The notes below the pieces were generated by a model that was not told the origin of the DNA, did not search any database, and saw nothing but the letters and a program-made list of their open reading frames with translations. This document shows positions 1-10,998 of a stretch of DNA of 64,000 bases, piece after piece. The stretch's first letter is position 1. Each line of letters opens with the position of its first letter. The stretch comes from Catonia carolina (lineage: Eukaryota > Arthropoda > Insecta > Hemiptera > Achilidae). The stretch is taken from contig JAQMRL010000021.1 of NCBI GenBank assembly GCA_035578175.1, forward strand, positions 1,932,323-1,996,322. Reading direction: 5' to 3'. Both the position numbers and the translations under genes were made by a program.

Positions 1-763
1 CAAGAATGGAACATCGTACGAACTTGAAACTTAAGCTACATACAACTACCGGACCCGACACGAACATTTTCATCAAAATCGGTCAACCGGAAGTAGTAGT
101 TTATTCGTATAATTTTTCACTTTTTTGTGATTTTCTCAAAAACTGGTCCTACGTTTTTTTTTAAAAATCGCATCATTTACTCAGTTTTTTATTCTCTACA
201 AGATAGGGTAGGTGTCATGTTTGCTGAAATTCTGGGTGAGGCTGTTTTTACGTAAAAACAAAGTTTTTTTAAAATTACGGCTTTAATATGCAATTTAGCG
301 AGAAAAATTTATATAATAAACGTTGTAGACAATTTAAAAACCTACAACTTTTATTTCAAACTTTTTTTGTATAACGCTTAGTTTAGCAGTAATTAGCAAT
401 TTTCTGTTTTTTTCTCACGAAAACGTGAGAAAAATCTATTTTTTTAAGATTTCGGCCTTAGTATGCATTTTTTAATAAAAGTCTACATAAATAAATTTAT
501 AGAAAATTAAAAGATCTGCAACTTTTATTTAGAACATTTTTCTCTACAGAGCCTAGTTTAGCGTGAATGAGTGATTTTCCGTATTTTTAAGCCAAACTGA
601 GGTTGATTTTCATTTTGCGTCTTTCACTCACGATTAAAATTAGGTTATGTTTATTGAGGTTAGTTTTTTGTTTATTTCTAATGTTTTATTACTAATATTA
701 GGTTTATTATTAATTATTTGTATTGGCAAGAGAAAGTTGTGTGAGTGTTTCACACCAGATTTT
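1..763 (+). mobile_element. Helentron-like non-autonomous element, 3' part (cut by window start)
   Basis: The copy lacks its 5' end, which lies outside the window. It carries the family body: an inverted pair around ACAACTTTTAT, the hairpin CTCACGAAAACGTGAG near 413-432, and the 3' terminus made of GGCAAGAGAAAGT followed by the stem-loop GTGTGAGTGTTTCACAC and CAGATTTT. No protein is encoded. Assignment to a Helentron/DINE-1-like class rests on this 3' structure, the (GT)n tract and the 5' inverse motif of complete copies elsewhere in the window. Insertion into T-rich sequence fits. Confidence 0.7.
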
Positions 764-870
764 TTATGAATTAATGTCATTAACAAAATATAATAAGGGT
801 AATAATAATGACAATGGTTACATGATTAAGAGATCTAACATGTAATTGATCAGCTGTTGGATGAATTTTT

Positions 871-1766
871 ACTTTTTCTTGCCTATATGATAGGAAGAAA
901 AGTATTGTTTCCAAGTCGATTTTCCGAAATCGAGTTTTCACCGGATCTACACGTTTTCAGACCCCCTGAACCCAATAAACATGGTTTGAGCGATTGGTAT
1001 CTCTCTCTCTCTCCCTCCCTCTCTGTGTGCCCGCGCGCGTGTGTGAGAGTGAGAGGGGGGAGAGAGGAAGAGGGAGAGTGTGTATGTGTGAACAGAATAT
1101 CGTAAAAACTTGATACTTGAACTTGAGTTACACACCACTACCGGACCCGACATCAACATTTTCATTAAAATCGGTTAACCGGAAGTAGTAGTTTATTCGT
1201 GTAATTTTTCACTTTTTTGCGATTTTCTTAAAAACGGGTCCTACGAACTTTTTAAAATCACCTGGTTTACTAAATTTTTTATGCTCTACAAGATAAGGTA
1301 GGCGCAATGTCTGCTGAAATTGTTCGAGAGGCTGTTTTCACGTAAAAAAAAAAGTTTTTTTAAGATTGCGGCTTTAATATGCATTTTAGCGCAAATATTT
1401 ATATAATAAAAGTTGTAGACAATTTAAAACCCAACAACTTTTATGTCAAACATTTTTTTTAAGATTCCAGGCTTAGTCTATGCATTTTACGAAAAAAAAG
1501 TATGTAATCAAATTTATAGGAAATTAAAAGATATACAACTTTTAATTAAAACATTTTTCTCTACAGAGCCTAGTTCAGCGTGAAAGAGTGATTTTCCGTA
1601 TTTTTAAACCAAACTGAGGTTGATTTTCATTTTGCGTCTTTCACTCATGATTAAATTAAGTTTTTGTTTTTTGAGGTTAGTTTTTTGTTTATTTCTAATG
1701 TTAAGATTATTATTAATTATTTGCATTGGCAAGAGAAAGTCGTATGAGTGTTTCACACCAGATTTT
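871..1766 (+). mobile_element. Helentron-like non-autonomous element, full length
   Basis: Starts ACTTTTTCTTGCC (one change from the consensus), has a CT/GT-rich microsatellite at about 1001-1090, and ends with the 3' hairpin and CAGATTTTT. Same orientation as the preceding copy, about 107 bp away. The microsatellite here is mixed (CT, then GTGT, then GAGAGG), so this is a diverged copy. The open frames crossing it are by-products of the repeat. Confidence 0.7.
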
Positions 1767-2360
1767 TCTTAGTTCTGCTTATGAAACGGATAAAATCTGT
1801 GGAAATTTTTCATGTAACTTGGATAGCGAACGCCTTTTTGGTTTTTAATACGGAGAAGGTCCACCGCCACGAAGGGGAAGTCTACAATAATGATTTCATA
1901 TCCAGACGGTCTGCTATGTAATATAATATGTTTCTACGCTAAACTAATTTGAATAACAAAATAAAGTGAAGGAACCGTTGGCAGACTGGTTGATCAGTTT
2001 ATATTTGCCTACACAAAAAATAAATTAATATACAACTTAAAAAGTAAAATTTGAGACGTGATAGATAAAAAAGGGATGGTTGGTTGAGTTTTTGGGGCAT
2101 TTAACATTTTAATCGGTAGCTTAATATGACGTGACGTGGCTCCTTAAAGACTTCCACATGATTTAACTTAACTCACCATTGGCATGGCATTTTCACCTAA
2201 CCTAACCTAACTCAACATACACATAGCCTAAACTAATATGCTGTACCCTATTACATATTAAAATTAACCTCACAAAAAATTGAATAATTTACTTGGCTGT
2301 GAAAAAAAATTGAACAATGAATCAGAATTACTTAATTCAGTTAAATTGAGTTAACTACAA
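1767..2360. other. Unassigned low-copy sequence
   Basis: About 590 bp between two Helentron copies. No convincing coding frame, promoter or repeat match inside the window. A short CCTAACCTAACCTAAC run near 2197-2212 resembles the insect telomere unit but has only three units. Confidence 0.4.
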
Positions 2361-3295
2361 AAATCTGGTGTGAAATACTCACACAACTTTCTCTTGCCAA
2401 TGCAAATAATTAACAATATACCAAAACATTAGTAATAAAACATTAGAAATAAACAAAAAACTAACCTCAATAAACATAACCTTATTTTAATCATGAGTAA
2501 AAGACGCAAAATGAAAATCGAACTCAGTTTGGCTTAAAAATACGGAAAATCATTCTTTCACGCTTAACTAGGCTCTGTAGAGAAAAATGCTTTTAATAAA
2601 AGTTGTAAATCTTTTTATTTCCTATAAAATTTATTATATACTACACTTTTGTCGTAAAATGCATTCTAAGGCCGAAATCTGAAAAAAATCGATTTTTCAC
2701 ACGTTTTCGTGAGAAAAAAAATCAGAAAATCGCTAATTACTGCTAAACTAAGCGTTATACAAAACAATTTTTGAAATTAAAGTTGTAGAATTTTAAATTC
2801 TTTACATTTTTTAATACTGTATATAAATTTTTGCGCTATAATTCATATTACAGCCGTAATCTTAAAAAAACACTTTTTTTACGTAAAAACAGCCTCACCA
2901 AGAATTTCAGCAAACATGGCGCCTACCCTATCTTGTAGAGAATAAAAAATTGAGTAAATGAGGCGATTTTTAAAAAAATCGTAGGACCAGTTTTTGAGAA
3001 AATCGCAAAAAAGTGAAAAATTACACGAATAAACTACTACTTCCGGCTGACCGATTTTGATGAAAATGTTCGTGTCGGATCCGGTAAGGGTATGTAACTT
3101 AAGTTTCAAGTTCGTACGATGTTCCGTTCTTGAGATATTTTGTATACACAAACACACACACAGACCAATCGCTAAAAACATGTTTTTTGGGTTCAGGGGG
3201 TCTGGAAACGTGTAGATCCGGTGAAAACTCGATTTCTTAAAATCGACATGAAACAATACTTTCCTTCCTGTATATTCATATAGGCAAGAGAAAGT
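2361..3295 (-). mobile_element. Helentron-like non-autonomous element, full length
   Basis: Reverse orientation: begins TCTGGTGTGAAATACTCACAC (3' hairpin) then ACTTTCTCTTGCC, and ends GGCAAGAGAAAGT. A short (CA)n tract lies near 3148-3164. A 125-codon minus-strand frame over 2879-3256 recurs in several copies of the repeat because they share sequence. It has no recognisable domain and I do not call it a gene. Confidence 0.8.
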
Positions 3296-3382
3296 AAAAA
3301 ATTTTAATTCCTAAATGAGAGGCGGAATGTAAAAAAGGACTTTTTAACATTTTTCGATTCTAAGTTAACAATTTTCAGATTT

Positions 3383-3777
3383 CGTTGGTTAGGTCATCAG
3401 CCGAAAGGGTGGTTTGAACCTGTAGAGGTTTTACTAAGTAAAACGAGGAGTGAGGTGGGTTACAATTGCCTTCCTCACTGACTGGAAAAGTACACTTATC
3501 AGTATGCCAGGCCCTACGAAAAGCACCCACTTTACACTTGGCAAATGACTCCTTTACTTCTTTCACCACAGGGTCTGGCTGTATAATGAAATTCATTACG
3601 TTCAGAGGAGATAACTCTGATTAGTATCTTTTACACCTCTACCTCTTCTGTTATTAAATAATTCAGTCATTTAATTGGGTGACCATGTGATAAGAAACAG
3701 AACTATTTATTTTAGCCCTACAATGAACAGATTGAGTGTAAATAATCTGACACTCCGACTGTCTGTTATGGGCAGAC
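3383..3777 (-). mobile_element. R393 retroposon copy with 10-bp TSD
   Basis: Member of an unclassified family of about 393 bp. The flanks repeat TTTCAGATTT at 3373-3382 and 3778-3787, a 10-bp TSD. In sense orientation the element starts near CTGCCCATAACAGACAGG and ends with AACAAC-like sequence. TSD length, precise 3' ends and 5' truncation of other copies indicate retroposition by a LINE machinery. A frame of about 73 codons starting MNFIIQPDPVV runs to the 3' end and recurs in other copies. I see no tRNA-like promoter boxes at the 5' end. Confidence 0.65.
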
Positions 3778-4075
3778 TTTCAGATTTAGAGCGCATAATT
3801 CAAACAAGTACAAAATTTAAATTTTCATCTCAAAAATAATGTAGGGATTACAAATTACGGCAGTTTCAATAATTTTAGTTGAGTGTTTCGGGAAATCGAA
3901 TTTCAAATTTTTGAAATAGGTACCACCCTCTTTTGATTTTTACTAATTTAAGAAATATTTACATAAAACTCAACCTTTGAATACCCTTTTTACTTTCTTT
4001 TCCCCTATATCTATATACAATTTAAAAATTGTAAATTTAAAAATCTAAAAAATTCGATGCATGTGTGTGTGTGTG

Positions 4076-4262
4076 TATGTTCCCCATATGTGGGGACATT
4101 CACACGGTGAAGAAGTCTGTCTTCATGACTCCTGGCAAATTTCCGAATTACTTCGTTTATGGAATCCACTCCCAAATCCCGGTGCAGATCGTCGTTTTTA
4201 ATTTACCAGGGAGCGTTGACAATGCTTCTGAGAACTTTGTTCTGGACTTCGAAATCTAAGGA
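4076..4262 (-). pseudogene. Jockey-like LINE reverse transcriptase C-terminal fragment
   Basis: Reading the minus strand from about 4262 gives a frame with VLRSIVNAPW, then one stop, then NDDLHRDLGV and VNVPTYGEH. This matches the region after the RT domain of Jockey-clade non-LTR retrotransposons (pattern '..LR.IVNAPWY...LH.DL.V'). The in-frame stop replaces the Tyr expected after NAPW. Only about 60 residues survive; the frame runs into a short GT repeat at the low-coordinate end and stops upstream. A dead, 5'-truncated copy. Confidence 0.7.
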
Positions 4263-4339
4263 TTACGTTTGGAAAAATTCAGAAGAGCTATTTTCCAGTG
4301 CAACGAACAAAGTGAGAATCGCTATTCTGAACAGATAGG

Positions 4340-4813
4340 GAATCGAAGAAGAAGAATACCCTTATAATAGACCTATAAGTATACTTCATCGTGTGTAACT
4401 GAACATAACCTAAAATAAGTGAGATATTTAATATAGTGATTAGTAAAATTACTATTATTTAAAAATAAAGACTTGACTGACTAAGGACAATACAGTAAAA
4501 AATAAAAAAATAAATAAAACCCCTGAGTAAATGTAATACAATACAGTTAATATGTAAGAAATAATTACGTAATTACTAGGTTTAAAGATAATTATGTGAG
4601 GTTGGTGGCTGTAATTATGATATTCTTAGCCATGGTTGGTTCTATTTTGTTAAAGTTAACCTAATCATTCTCACTATCCCCTTCATTGTTCTACCACAAT
4701 AAAACTTTTACACGCACAATCACCGAAAAAATATATCTTAACAATATACATCTCTATCCGGTTGGTTAAACTTTCGATATTGTACGTAGTTTATTATTGT
4801 GGTATACAAAAAA
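4340..4813. other. Unassigned AT-rich sequence
   Basis: No gene, RNA or repeat copy recognised. It holds short homopolymer and AATAAA-like runs only. Confidence 0.4.
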
Positions 4814-4975
4814 TGTTGTTCTCGTCATCATTTAAAAGCCTGATTTGAGCATCTAGAAGCTTTACTAAGTAAAACGAGGAATGAAGAGGTTTACAATTGC
4901 CTTCCTCACTGAGTGAAAAAGTATACTTATCAGCATACCAGGCCTTCTGAATACCAACTACTTTCAGTCTTGTAA

Positions 4976-5158
4976 TTTTTTTTTTTTTTTTGGTTTAACG
5001 ACCGACTGTTTTGCAATTACCGCTAATGCAGACGGTGAGAAGGGGGGATAGATGAAAATGAGTGATGAAAAAATTCCAGACCTGACCGGGAATCGAACCC
5101 GGGACCTCGGTGTAGAAGCCAATTGGCTAACCACTACGCCAACGGGCCAGCCAAATTA
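4976..5158 (-). mobile_element. tRNA-derived SINE2 (head type ii, tail type a)
   Basis: On the minus strand the head has an A box (TGGCGTAGTGG) and a B box (GGGTTCGATTCCC), about 70 bp of tRNA-like sequence, then an AT-rich body. The tail contains CCGTCTGCATTAGCGGTAATT and CAGTCGGTCGTTAAAC, then poly-A. Flanks TCTTGTAA and TCTTGCAA are an 8-bp TSD with one mismatch. It differs in its tRNA head from the copies at 8.3 and 53.1 kb but shares their tail. Not a functional tRNA gene. Confidence 0.8.
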
Positions 5159-5173
5159 TCTTGCAAATGGTAC

Positions 5174-5790
5174 TGTCACCGCTACCCCTTCTAATTGATC
5201 ATTTACTGTGTTGTCAGCCTTCAATACTTGTCCCGGGCCTTGTCGGCGCACCGACAAACCTTACGGCTGCGTACCGACAGAGGGCTTTGTTGCCAAGGCC
5301 GAGTGAATAACCGCCCTGTAACACAGCGCTCTCGGCAACTATATAAAGAGCGCTGCACTAAGCCGAGAGATTCAATTCCCATCCAGACAGCAGACAAGAC
5401 GTCTACCATCAGCGCACGGCATACCGGACTCCAGCGAAGACTAATCGACGACCCCGCAAGAGAGAAGATGATGCTTCCGTTCGCCGACCTGTCACCGTAA
5501 GCCGTCAACCGGACCGTCATCGCCCGTTGACGTAAGCGATGGCCACACCCGTCCCTCAACCGAGCCTTACGCCCACCGGACCCGACGAATCAGCCATCGA
5601 CCCACTACTGCGAGGGAAGAAGATGACGGCTCCGCTGGACGACGACACGCCGTGTCGCCCAGCTCTTCGACCGCCACGACGACTACGACCGACGCTTTTC
5701 ATCAAGACGACCTTTTTTTAAACGGCCCTTTTCAGGGCCACCAAAAATTAAAGGTTTTCACTCGACACTTAATGTCGCCATCCGGTGACA
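5174..5790 (+). mobile_element. Solo LTR (TGTCACCG...CGGTGACA)
   Basis: GC-rich 617-bp block in AT-rich surroundings, bounded by the 8-bp inverted ends TGTCACCG and CGGTGACA and by GTAC/ATAC, a likely 4-bp TSD with one mismatch. A TATA box (TATAAAG) is at about 5342-5348, and a hairpin AACGGCCCTTTTCAGGGCC near 5720. No primer-binding site, gag or pol adjoins it. A related block at 16070-16542 has the same ends and TATA region. Most likely a recombination-derived solo LTR of a Ty3-type element; the clade is inference. Strand is set from the TATA direction. The open frames inside are incidental. Confidence 0.7.
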
Positions 5791-6109
5791 ATACCTTCAT
5801 TCCAATCACCACAGGGTCTGGCTGTATAATGAAATTCATTACTTTAAGAGGAGATAACTGTGACTAGTGTCTTTTACACCTCTACCACTTCTATTCTTAA
5901 ATAATCGTTCAATCACATGATTGGCTGACCATGTGATATGAAACACAACTATTTTTTTGAAGCAATGGAACTACCAGATTGAGTGCAAATAATTTAACAC
6001 TCCACCTGCCTGTTATGGGAAATTTATATATGAATTATAAATTAAAATACAAATAAATTACTGTATATAAAAATTATGTTTGTATTTTTATGGTTTAAAT
6101 ATTTTAAAA

Positions 6110-6215
6110 AACCCATCAGGTTGATCTAGAAATAAAGTCGTCGCCGTGAGAGTGAACTGTTTAACAGCTAGCTGATTTTCGGAGACAAAGTACCTAGTTT
6201 CTGGTTCAAATCCTA
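6110..6215 (+). mobile_element. SINE1 fragment, tRNA-like head only
   Basis: Contains the A-box region (TTGATCTAGAAAT, degraded) and the B box GGTTCAAATCC, then stops. The rest of SINE1 is absent. Confidence 0.65.
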
Positions 6216-6242
6216 ACTCTATTTAATCAAAGTAACAATTAT

Positions 6243-6810
6243 AAATTATAAAAATTTACAACTATTACTTCAAGCATTTTCTTCTACAGAGCCTAGTTTA
6301 GCGTCAATTAGTGATTTCCCGTACTTTTAATTCCAAAGAGGTTGTTCTACAGAGCCTAGTTCAGCGTCAATTAGTGATTTCCCTTACTTTTAATTCCAAA
6401 GAGGTTGATTCTCATTTTGCGTCATTCACTCATGGTTAAAATTAGGTTATGTTTAATATTTAACACTGTTTGGCCTTCGGGCCAGCCCAGTCAGTCAGCT
6501 GGTAGAAAGTCGCTATTATTTGTTAAGTAACACCGGTTAGGCAAGCGACTTTGTATGGTGACCATTTGACAGCCATCCATGAACAAACTCTACTGGGGGT
6601 CCATGTTCAAACTCATGTATAATCTACGTCAAAAATACAGCAAAAAGCAGCGATCAAATTGGGAAGTTGTCAACAATGTACAGTTCCCGATAACAAATAA
6701 AAGCTATAAAAAAAACATTGTTTACTAATGACTAAATATAGGTTATACGTTTTATTGTTCACATTGACAAGATAAAGTCATGTGAGCGTTTTACACTAGT
6801 TTTTTTTAAA
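6243..6810 (+). mobile_element. Helentron-like element, 3' portion, interrupted by a 240-bp SINE-like repeat
   Basis: Pieces 6243-6471 and 6714-6810. The first holds an internal tandem duplication of about 62 bp (two copies of 'TTCTACAGAGCCTAGTT...AAAGAGGTTG'). The second holds the degraded 3' end (GACAAGATAAAGT, then a hairpin GTGAGCGTTTTACAC). The interruption has its own 10-bp TSD. Confidence 0.65.
6472..6713 (+). mobile_element. 240-bp SINE-like repeat ('G240')
   Basis: Starts with GGCCTTCGGGCC (a GC-rich hairpin), continues GCCCAGTCAGTCAGCTGGTAG, and ends ATAAAAGCTATAAAAAAAA. The flanks AACACTGTTT and AACATTGTTT are a 10-bp TSD, and the end is A-rich, so it was retroposed. A second copy lies at 43148-43386 and a tail fragment at 50134-50186. 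A pol III promoter is not clear. Origin unknown. Confidence 0.6.
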
Positions 6811-7246
6811 TGCACTGTAAATGATTTACCTGTAATGAACGAAATTCATCAATCCAAAACAGAAAATATTTTGTTCTATATTTATAATTTCCATTAATTG
6901 TTGTAATTAATTTATCTGCAGTTAAATCTTTCAACTTATTTGTTGAAGCTAGTCATTAACTAGAGTTTGGCGTGAATGTTAATTGTGTATAATTTTCCAC
7001 ACTGTTAAACCCAAACGAACAAAAGAATTACAATGTTGAACAACAATAAAGAAAATTAACAAAAATTATGAATTAAATGAATGTGTCTTACTAAGGAAGT
7101 CTTACTAAAAAGTATTTTTCGTAAAACCATTGCGGTTCATGATAATGGAAGTAGTTTATTTTACTTGAATTACTATATTCAAGTTCTGGACAATATTAAA
7201 ATTCTTTTCCTGTAAGTAGGTATTGCTTCAAAAACATTTATACGAT
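6811..7246. other. Unassigned AT-rich sequence
   Basis: No gene or repeat copy recognised; low-complexity AT with no open frame of interest. Confidence 0.4.
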
Positions 7247-7564
7247 TATTCCTATTTTGTGTACGTTGCAATCTGTTCAATTTAGAACAATAAGCAACCC
7301 CATGACCCAATGAGATGAGGATGATGTGTATGACGTGTAAATGAGGTGTAGTCTTGTACAGACCCAGGCCGACCATTCCTGAGAGAGTATGGTTAATTAA
7401 ACCCCAACCATCAAAGTACACCAGTTAACAATGTCTAGTATTCAAATATGTATAAATATAACTACCTTTATTAGGATTTGAACCAGGAACCTTCGTCTCC
7501 GAAAATCAGCTGTTAAACAGCTGATTTTGGCGACGACTTTACCTCTAGACCAACCCGGTGGGTT
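7247..7564 (-). mobile_element. SINE1, full length, with 11-bp TSD
   Basis: tRNA-derived SINE. On the minus strand: CCCACCGGGTTGGTCTAGAGG (A box), the self-complementary AATCAGCTGTTTAACAGCTGATT, the B box GGTTCAAATCC, then a body of about 210 bp ending ACACAAAAT. The flanks ATTTATACGAT at 7236-7246 and 7565-7575 form a perfect TSD. The frame reading 'VYFDGWGLINHTLSG' appears in most copies; it is a property of the repeat. Confidence 0.85.
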
Positions 7565-7583
7565 ATTTATACGATGACTAAAT

Positions 7584-7605
7584 TTTTACTTTCTCTTACC
7601 CTATA
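7584..7605 (+). mobile_element. Helentron 5' terminal fragment
   Basis: TTTTTACTTTCTCTTACCC, the Helentron start, broken after about 20 bp by the mariner that begins at the next TA. Confidence 0.5.
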
Positions 7606-8036
7606 CGAGGTGTGGCTATTAAATAACGAGACTGACGTTGTAAAAAAACTTTATTTTAATTTTACACATAATCACTTATTGTCACCTTCAATATACACTC
7701 CTTCTCTATCCCTACAACCCTCCATGCGAATTTTCCATTGTTGGAAAAAGTGCTAAAAGTCATCTTCTGTCAGCTCCTTCAGGACACGTGCCGCTTTCTC
7801 TTTTACACCTTCCACAGACTCAAATATTGTCCCTTTCAATGCAGATTTCACCTTAGGGAACAGGTAGAAGATAACAGATAAAAGATAACAGGTAGAAGAA
7901 GGGAACACGTAGACATGTGATAAAACGTGGTTTTTTTACTTATGATCCGGAAGCGAAGCGCCAATCCATGCACTGGAAGAGCCGACTTCACCGAGAGCCA
8001 AAAAAAGCTCGAATGAGCAAGTAAAAATTTAAATTG
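7606..8036. pseudogene. Rearranged mariner with inverted transposase 3' end, right side missing
   Basis: Begins at a TA with the inverted repeat CGAGGTGTGGCTATTAAATA. The left part read on the minus strand encodes a mariner C-terminus (LTEDDF-like, RDREGV-like). After about 7860 the plus strand instead encodes DPEAKRQSMHWKS and SPRAKKARMSK, the segment preceding the catalytic core. The same junction (GGTAGAAGATAA ... ACATGTGAT) occurs in the copy at 35985-36911, so the inverted arrangement existed before both insertions. The right-hand part has been lost. Inactive. Confidence 0.7.
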
Positions 8037-8069
8037 TTCATCACATTGTACATACAACTCATTAAAGAT

Positions 8070-8582
8070 GTTGTTTAGGTGATCAGCCGAAAATCTGGTT
8101 TGAACCTGTAGAGGTTTTACTAAGTAAAACAAGGAGTGAGGTGGTTTACCATTGCTTTCCTCACTCAGTGGAAAAGTATGCTTATCAGCATGCCAAGCCC
8201 TCTGAAAAGCATATATTTTCCACTCTGCAAATGACACCTTCACTTCATTCACCACAGAGTCTGGCTGTATAATGAAATTCATTACTTTCAGAGGAGACAA
8301 CTCTGATTAGTGTCTTTTACACCTCTATCTCTTCTGCCGACCGCATTGGCGTAGTTGGTAACGTGCTCGCCTCTCATCATGCGGTCTTGGGTTCGAATCC
8401 CATTCAGGCACGGCATATTTTCATACGTTACAAAATATAATTTCATCCTTCATCGTCTGCATTAGCAGTAATTGCAGAACAGTCGGACGTTAAACAAAAA
8501 AAAATCTATATCTTCTGTTCTTCAATGATTCAGTCATTTAATTGTCTGAACTTGTGATAAGAAACAGAAATATTTATTTTAG
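8070..8582 (-). mobile_element. R393 retroposon, 5'-truncated, interrupted by SINE2
   Basis: Pieces 8070-8336 and 8518-8582. The element stops at TTTAG, short of its usual 5' end. The flanks CTCATTAAAGAT (8058-8069) and TTCATTAAAGAT (after the SINE1 that landed in the right TSD) are a 12-bp TSD. 5' truncation with a TSD is the hallmark of target-primed reverse transcription. The MNFIIQPD frame is open in this copy. Confidence 0.7.
8337..8504 (+). mobile_element. tRNA-derived SINE2 (head type i, tail type a)
   Basis: A box TGGCGTAGTTGG and B box GGGTTCGAATCCC, then CGGCATATTTTCATACGTTAC and a tail with CGTCTGCATTAGCAGTAATT and CAGTCGGACGTTAAAC plus poly-A. The TSDs TCTATCTCTTCTG and TCTATATCTTCTG (13 bp, one mismatch) fall inside R393, so it is younger than that element. 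Confidence 0.85.
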
Positions 8583-8591
8583 TTCATTAAA

Positions 8592-8919
8592 AACCCACCG
8601 GGTTGACCTAGAGGTAAAGTTGTCGCCAAAATCAGCTGTTTACCAGCTGATTTTCGGAGACGAAGGTTCCTGGTTCAAATCCTAGTAAAGGTAGTGACTT
8701 TTATACGACTTTGAATAGTAGACAGTGATTGCCGGTGTACTTTGAGGGTTGGGGTTCAATTAACCATACTCTCTCAGGAGTGGTCGACCTGGGCCTGTAC
8801 AAGACTACACCTCATTTACACGTCATACACATCATCCTCATCTCATTGGGTCATGGGGTTGCTTATTGTTCTGAATTGAACAGATTGCAATGTACACAAA
8901 TTAAAAATTAAAAAAAAAA
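8592..8919 (+). mobile_element. SINE1, full length
   Basis: CCCACCGGGTTGACCTAGAGG through the B box GGTTCAAATCC to an A-rich end. Inserted in the right TSD of the adjacent R393; AGTTCATTAAA repeats on both sides as its own TSD. Insertion order here is R393, then SINE1. Confidence 0.85.
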
Positions 8920-9759
8920 GTTCATTAAAGATATCAAATAAATTAATACAGGGTGTATCGATAATTTTCTATATTAAAAATATCAAATCTTTAAAAATGT
9001 TATTGTTCATTCGGTTTGTTGAGAAGGTAAAGAGGCGTTGTATGTTGAAGGGATTTGTCATTTAAAGAGTAAACCGTTAACACTAATGAGGTCCAGCTAT
9101 TTTTTCCTGTCATCATCATCAAAAGCGCCAGTCTATCTTTGAAGGGCTCTTCAACAACGACTGGGGTCTAAACCTTTTTCTTCTACTTTCTTTCTTTGGA
9201 ATCCATCTTCCATTCATTCGTTGTCAATTATTGTATTGTTATGCCCTTCCGAATAAGTTCTAGGTCATATCTGGTTGTTCTCTTTCTTTTTTTCTTTCTT
9301 TCTTTACTCCTGTTGTTCATCTTCTTCAATTTCTCTTATGGCTAGTGCCAGGTCCTTTAAGTTCAATACAAAAGGCTTCGTTCGACCCTCTTAACATCTT
9401 AACCTAACTAACATAAAGCACAATGCCTGACCCTCAACTCTCTAACCTAAATATGTATAAACCTATGAATTTTCTAGGTATTTCACGTTTCATAGAACTT
9501 TTAGTTCTTCATTTAACCGTGAACATTCAAAACAACTAGTTTAAATATAACCAAATTTGATGGATTGGAAAAATCTTCTATTGTATTCCTTTCAAAAAAT
9601 TTCGATAAACCTGCACGTCTACATTTTGTAGTAGACTACTACTACCAATCATATCGTATTAAAGAATTAATCTAATTTGAAGGCTCTAAAATCAGAGCCG
9701 AACCGAATTTGAAAAAATACATGAATTTTTTAAAAATCTAAATAGTTACGATGATTTTT
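8920..9759. other. Unassigned sequence, 840 bp
   Basis: No confident gene. 8946-8960 has ACAGGGTGTATCGATA, like a TIR, but no partner was found. 9110-9360 is TC-rich; its minus strand reads like a broken LINE C-terminus (short patches such as VVEEPFKDRL in shifting frames, then GATGATGATGA), too degraded to call. Confidence 0.3.
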
Positions 9760-10998
9760 ACTTTCTCTTGCCTATATGAATATATAGGAAATATTGTTTT
9801 CATGTCGATTATTTGAAATCAAGTTTTTACCGGATATACACGTTTTCAGATCCCCTGAACCCAAAAAACATGTTTTTAACTATTGATGTGTGTGAGTGCA
9901 TGTGGGTGCGCGCGAGCGCGAACATAATATCTCAAGAACGGAACATCGTACGAATTTGAAACTTCAAACTTCAGTTAGATACTACTAACGGAAGTAGTAG
10001 TTTATTCGTGTCATTTTTAATTTTTTTTCAATTTTCCCATAAAACGACTCCTACGATTTTTTTAAAGATTGCCTCATTTACTACATTTTTTATGTTTAAC
10101 AAGAAAGAGTAGACGCCACATCAGCTAAAATTGTTGGGGAGGCTGTTCTCTCGTAAAAAAAAAGTTTGTTTTTTAAGATTGCAGCCTTAATATGCATTTT
10201 AGCGCAAGAGTGTATATAATAAAAGTTGTAGACAATTTAAAAATCTACAACTTTTATTTCGAGCATTTTTTTTGTATAACGCTTAGTATAGCGGTAATTA
10301 GCAATATTTTGTTTTTTCACGAATTTTAAAAAAAAAATCCATTTTTTTAAGATTTCAGCGTTAGTATGCATTTTACAACAATATTATACATATATATGAT
10401 AAAATTTATAGAAAATTAAAAAGATCAACAACATTTATTTAGAGAATTTTTTTTACAGAGCCTAGTTTAGCGTGAAGAGTAATTTTCCGTATTATTAAGC
10501 CAAACTGATGTTGATTTTCATTTTGCATCATTCACTCATAATTAAAATAAGGTTATGTTTTTCGTTTACTTTTAATGTTTTATTACTAATATTAGGTTGT
10601 TGTTTAGATCAACAGCCAAAAAGCTGGTTTGAACCTGTAGAGACTTTACCAAGTAAAACAAAGAGTGTACTGTTTTACAATTGCCTTCCTCACTGAACGG
10701 AAAAGTAAGCTTTTCAGCATGCCGGGGGTTCTGAAAAGCACATATTTTCCACTCTGCAAATGACACCTTCACTTTCAAATTCATTACTTTCAGAGGAGAT
10801 AACTCTGATTAAAGTCTTTTACACCTCTACCTCATCTGTTCTTAAATGATTCAGTCATTTAATTGGCTGACCATATGATAAGAAACACAACTATTTATTT
10901 TAGTCCTGCATTATTTATTATTTATTTCAGGTTATATTGTTCATTATTTGCATCGGCAAGAGAAAGTTGTGTGAATGTTTCACACGAGATATTTTTGT
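9760..10998 (+). mobile_element. Helentron-like element interrupted by R393
   Basis: 5' end ACTTTCTCTTGCC at 9760, short mixed GT/CG tract near 9886-9920, body to 10598, then R393 sequence, then the Helentron 3' end (GGCAAGAGAAAGT, hairpin, CACGAGATATTTTTG) at 10911-10998. The odd feature is that the R393 5' end resumes after the Helentron tail. Confidence 0.7.

Larger units (their letters stand above)
4814..6019 (-). mobile_element. R393 retroposon copy, interrupted by a SINE2 and a solo LTR
   Basis: The element is in three pieces: about 4814-4975, 5159-5173 and 5791-6019. The joined order matches other R393 copies. The first interruption is a tRNA-derived SINE, the second a solo LTR, so R393 is older than both. 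The terminal CCACCTGCCTGTTATGGG lies at the high-coordinate (5') end. Confidence 0.65.

Noticed and set aside
2195..2213. CCTAACCTAACCTAAC, like insect telomere repeats
   Set aside because: Only three units; also common by chance in AT-rich insect DNA, with no array.
5195..5867. Overlapping frames of 60-112 codons on both strands
   Set aside because: Inside a GC-rich solo LTR, where stop codons are rare by composition.
8337..8410. Apparent tRNA gene with A and B boxes
   Set aside because: Part of a SINE with poly-A and TSD; several copies, poor acceptor pairing. Same for 4976, 41501, 46558 and 53052.
8729..8911. Recurring frame 'VYFDGWGSINHTLSGVVGLG...' in many places
   Set aside because: It is the body of tRNA-derived SINE1; it appears wherever a copy keeps frame and has no start or stop logic of a gene.
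8946..8960. ACAGGGTGTATCGATA as a transposon end
   Set aside because: No matching inverted end within 1.5 kb.
9110..9360. Possible LINE C-terminus on the minus strand
   Set aside because: Only short patches in shifting frames; too degraded to separate from chance.
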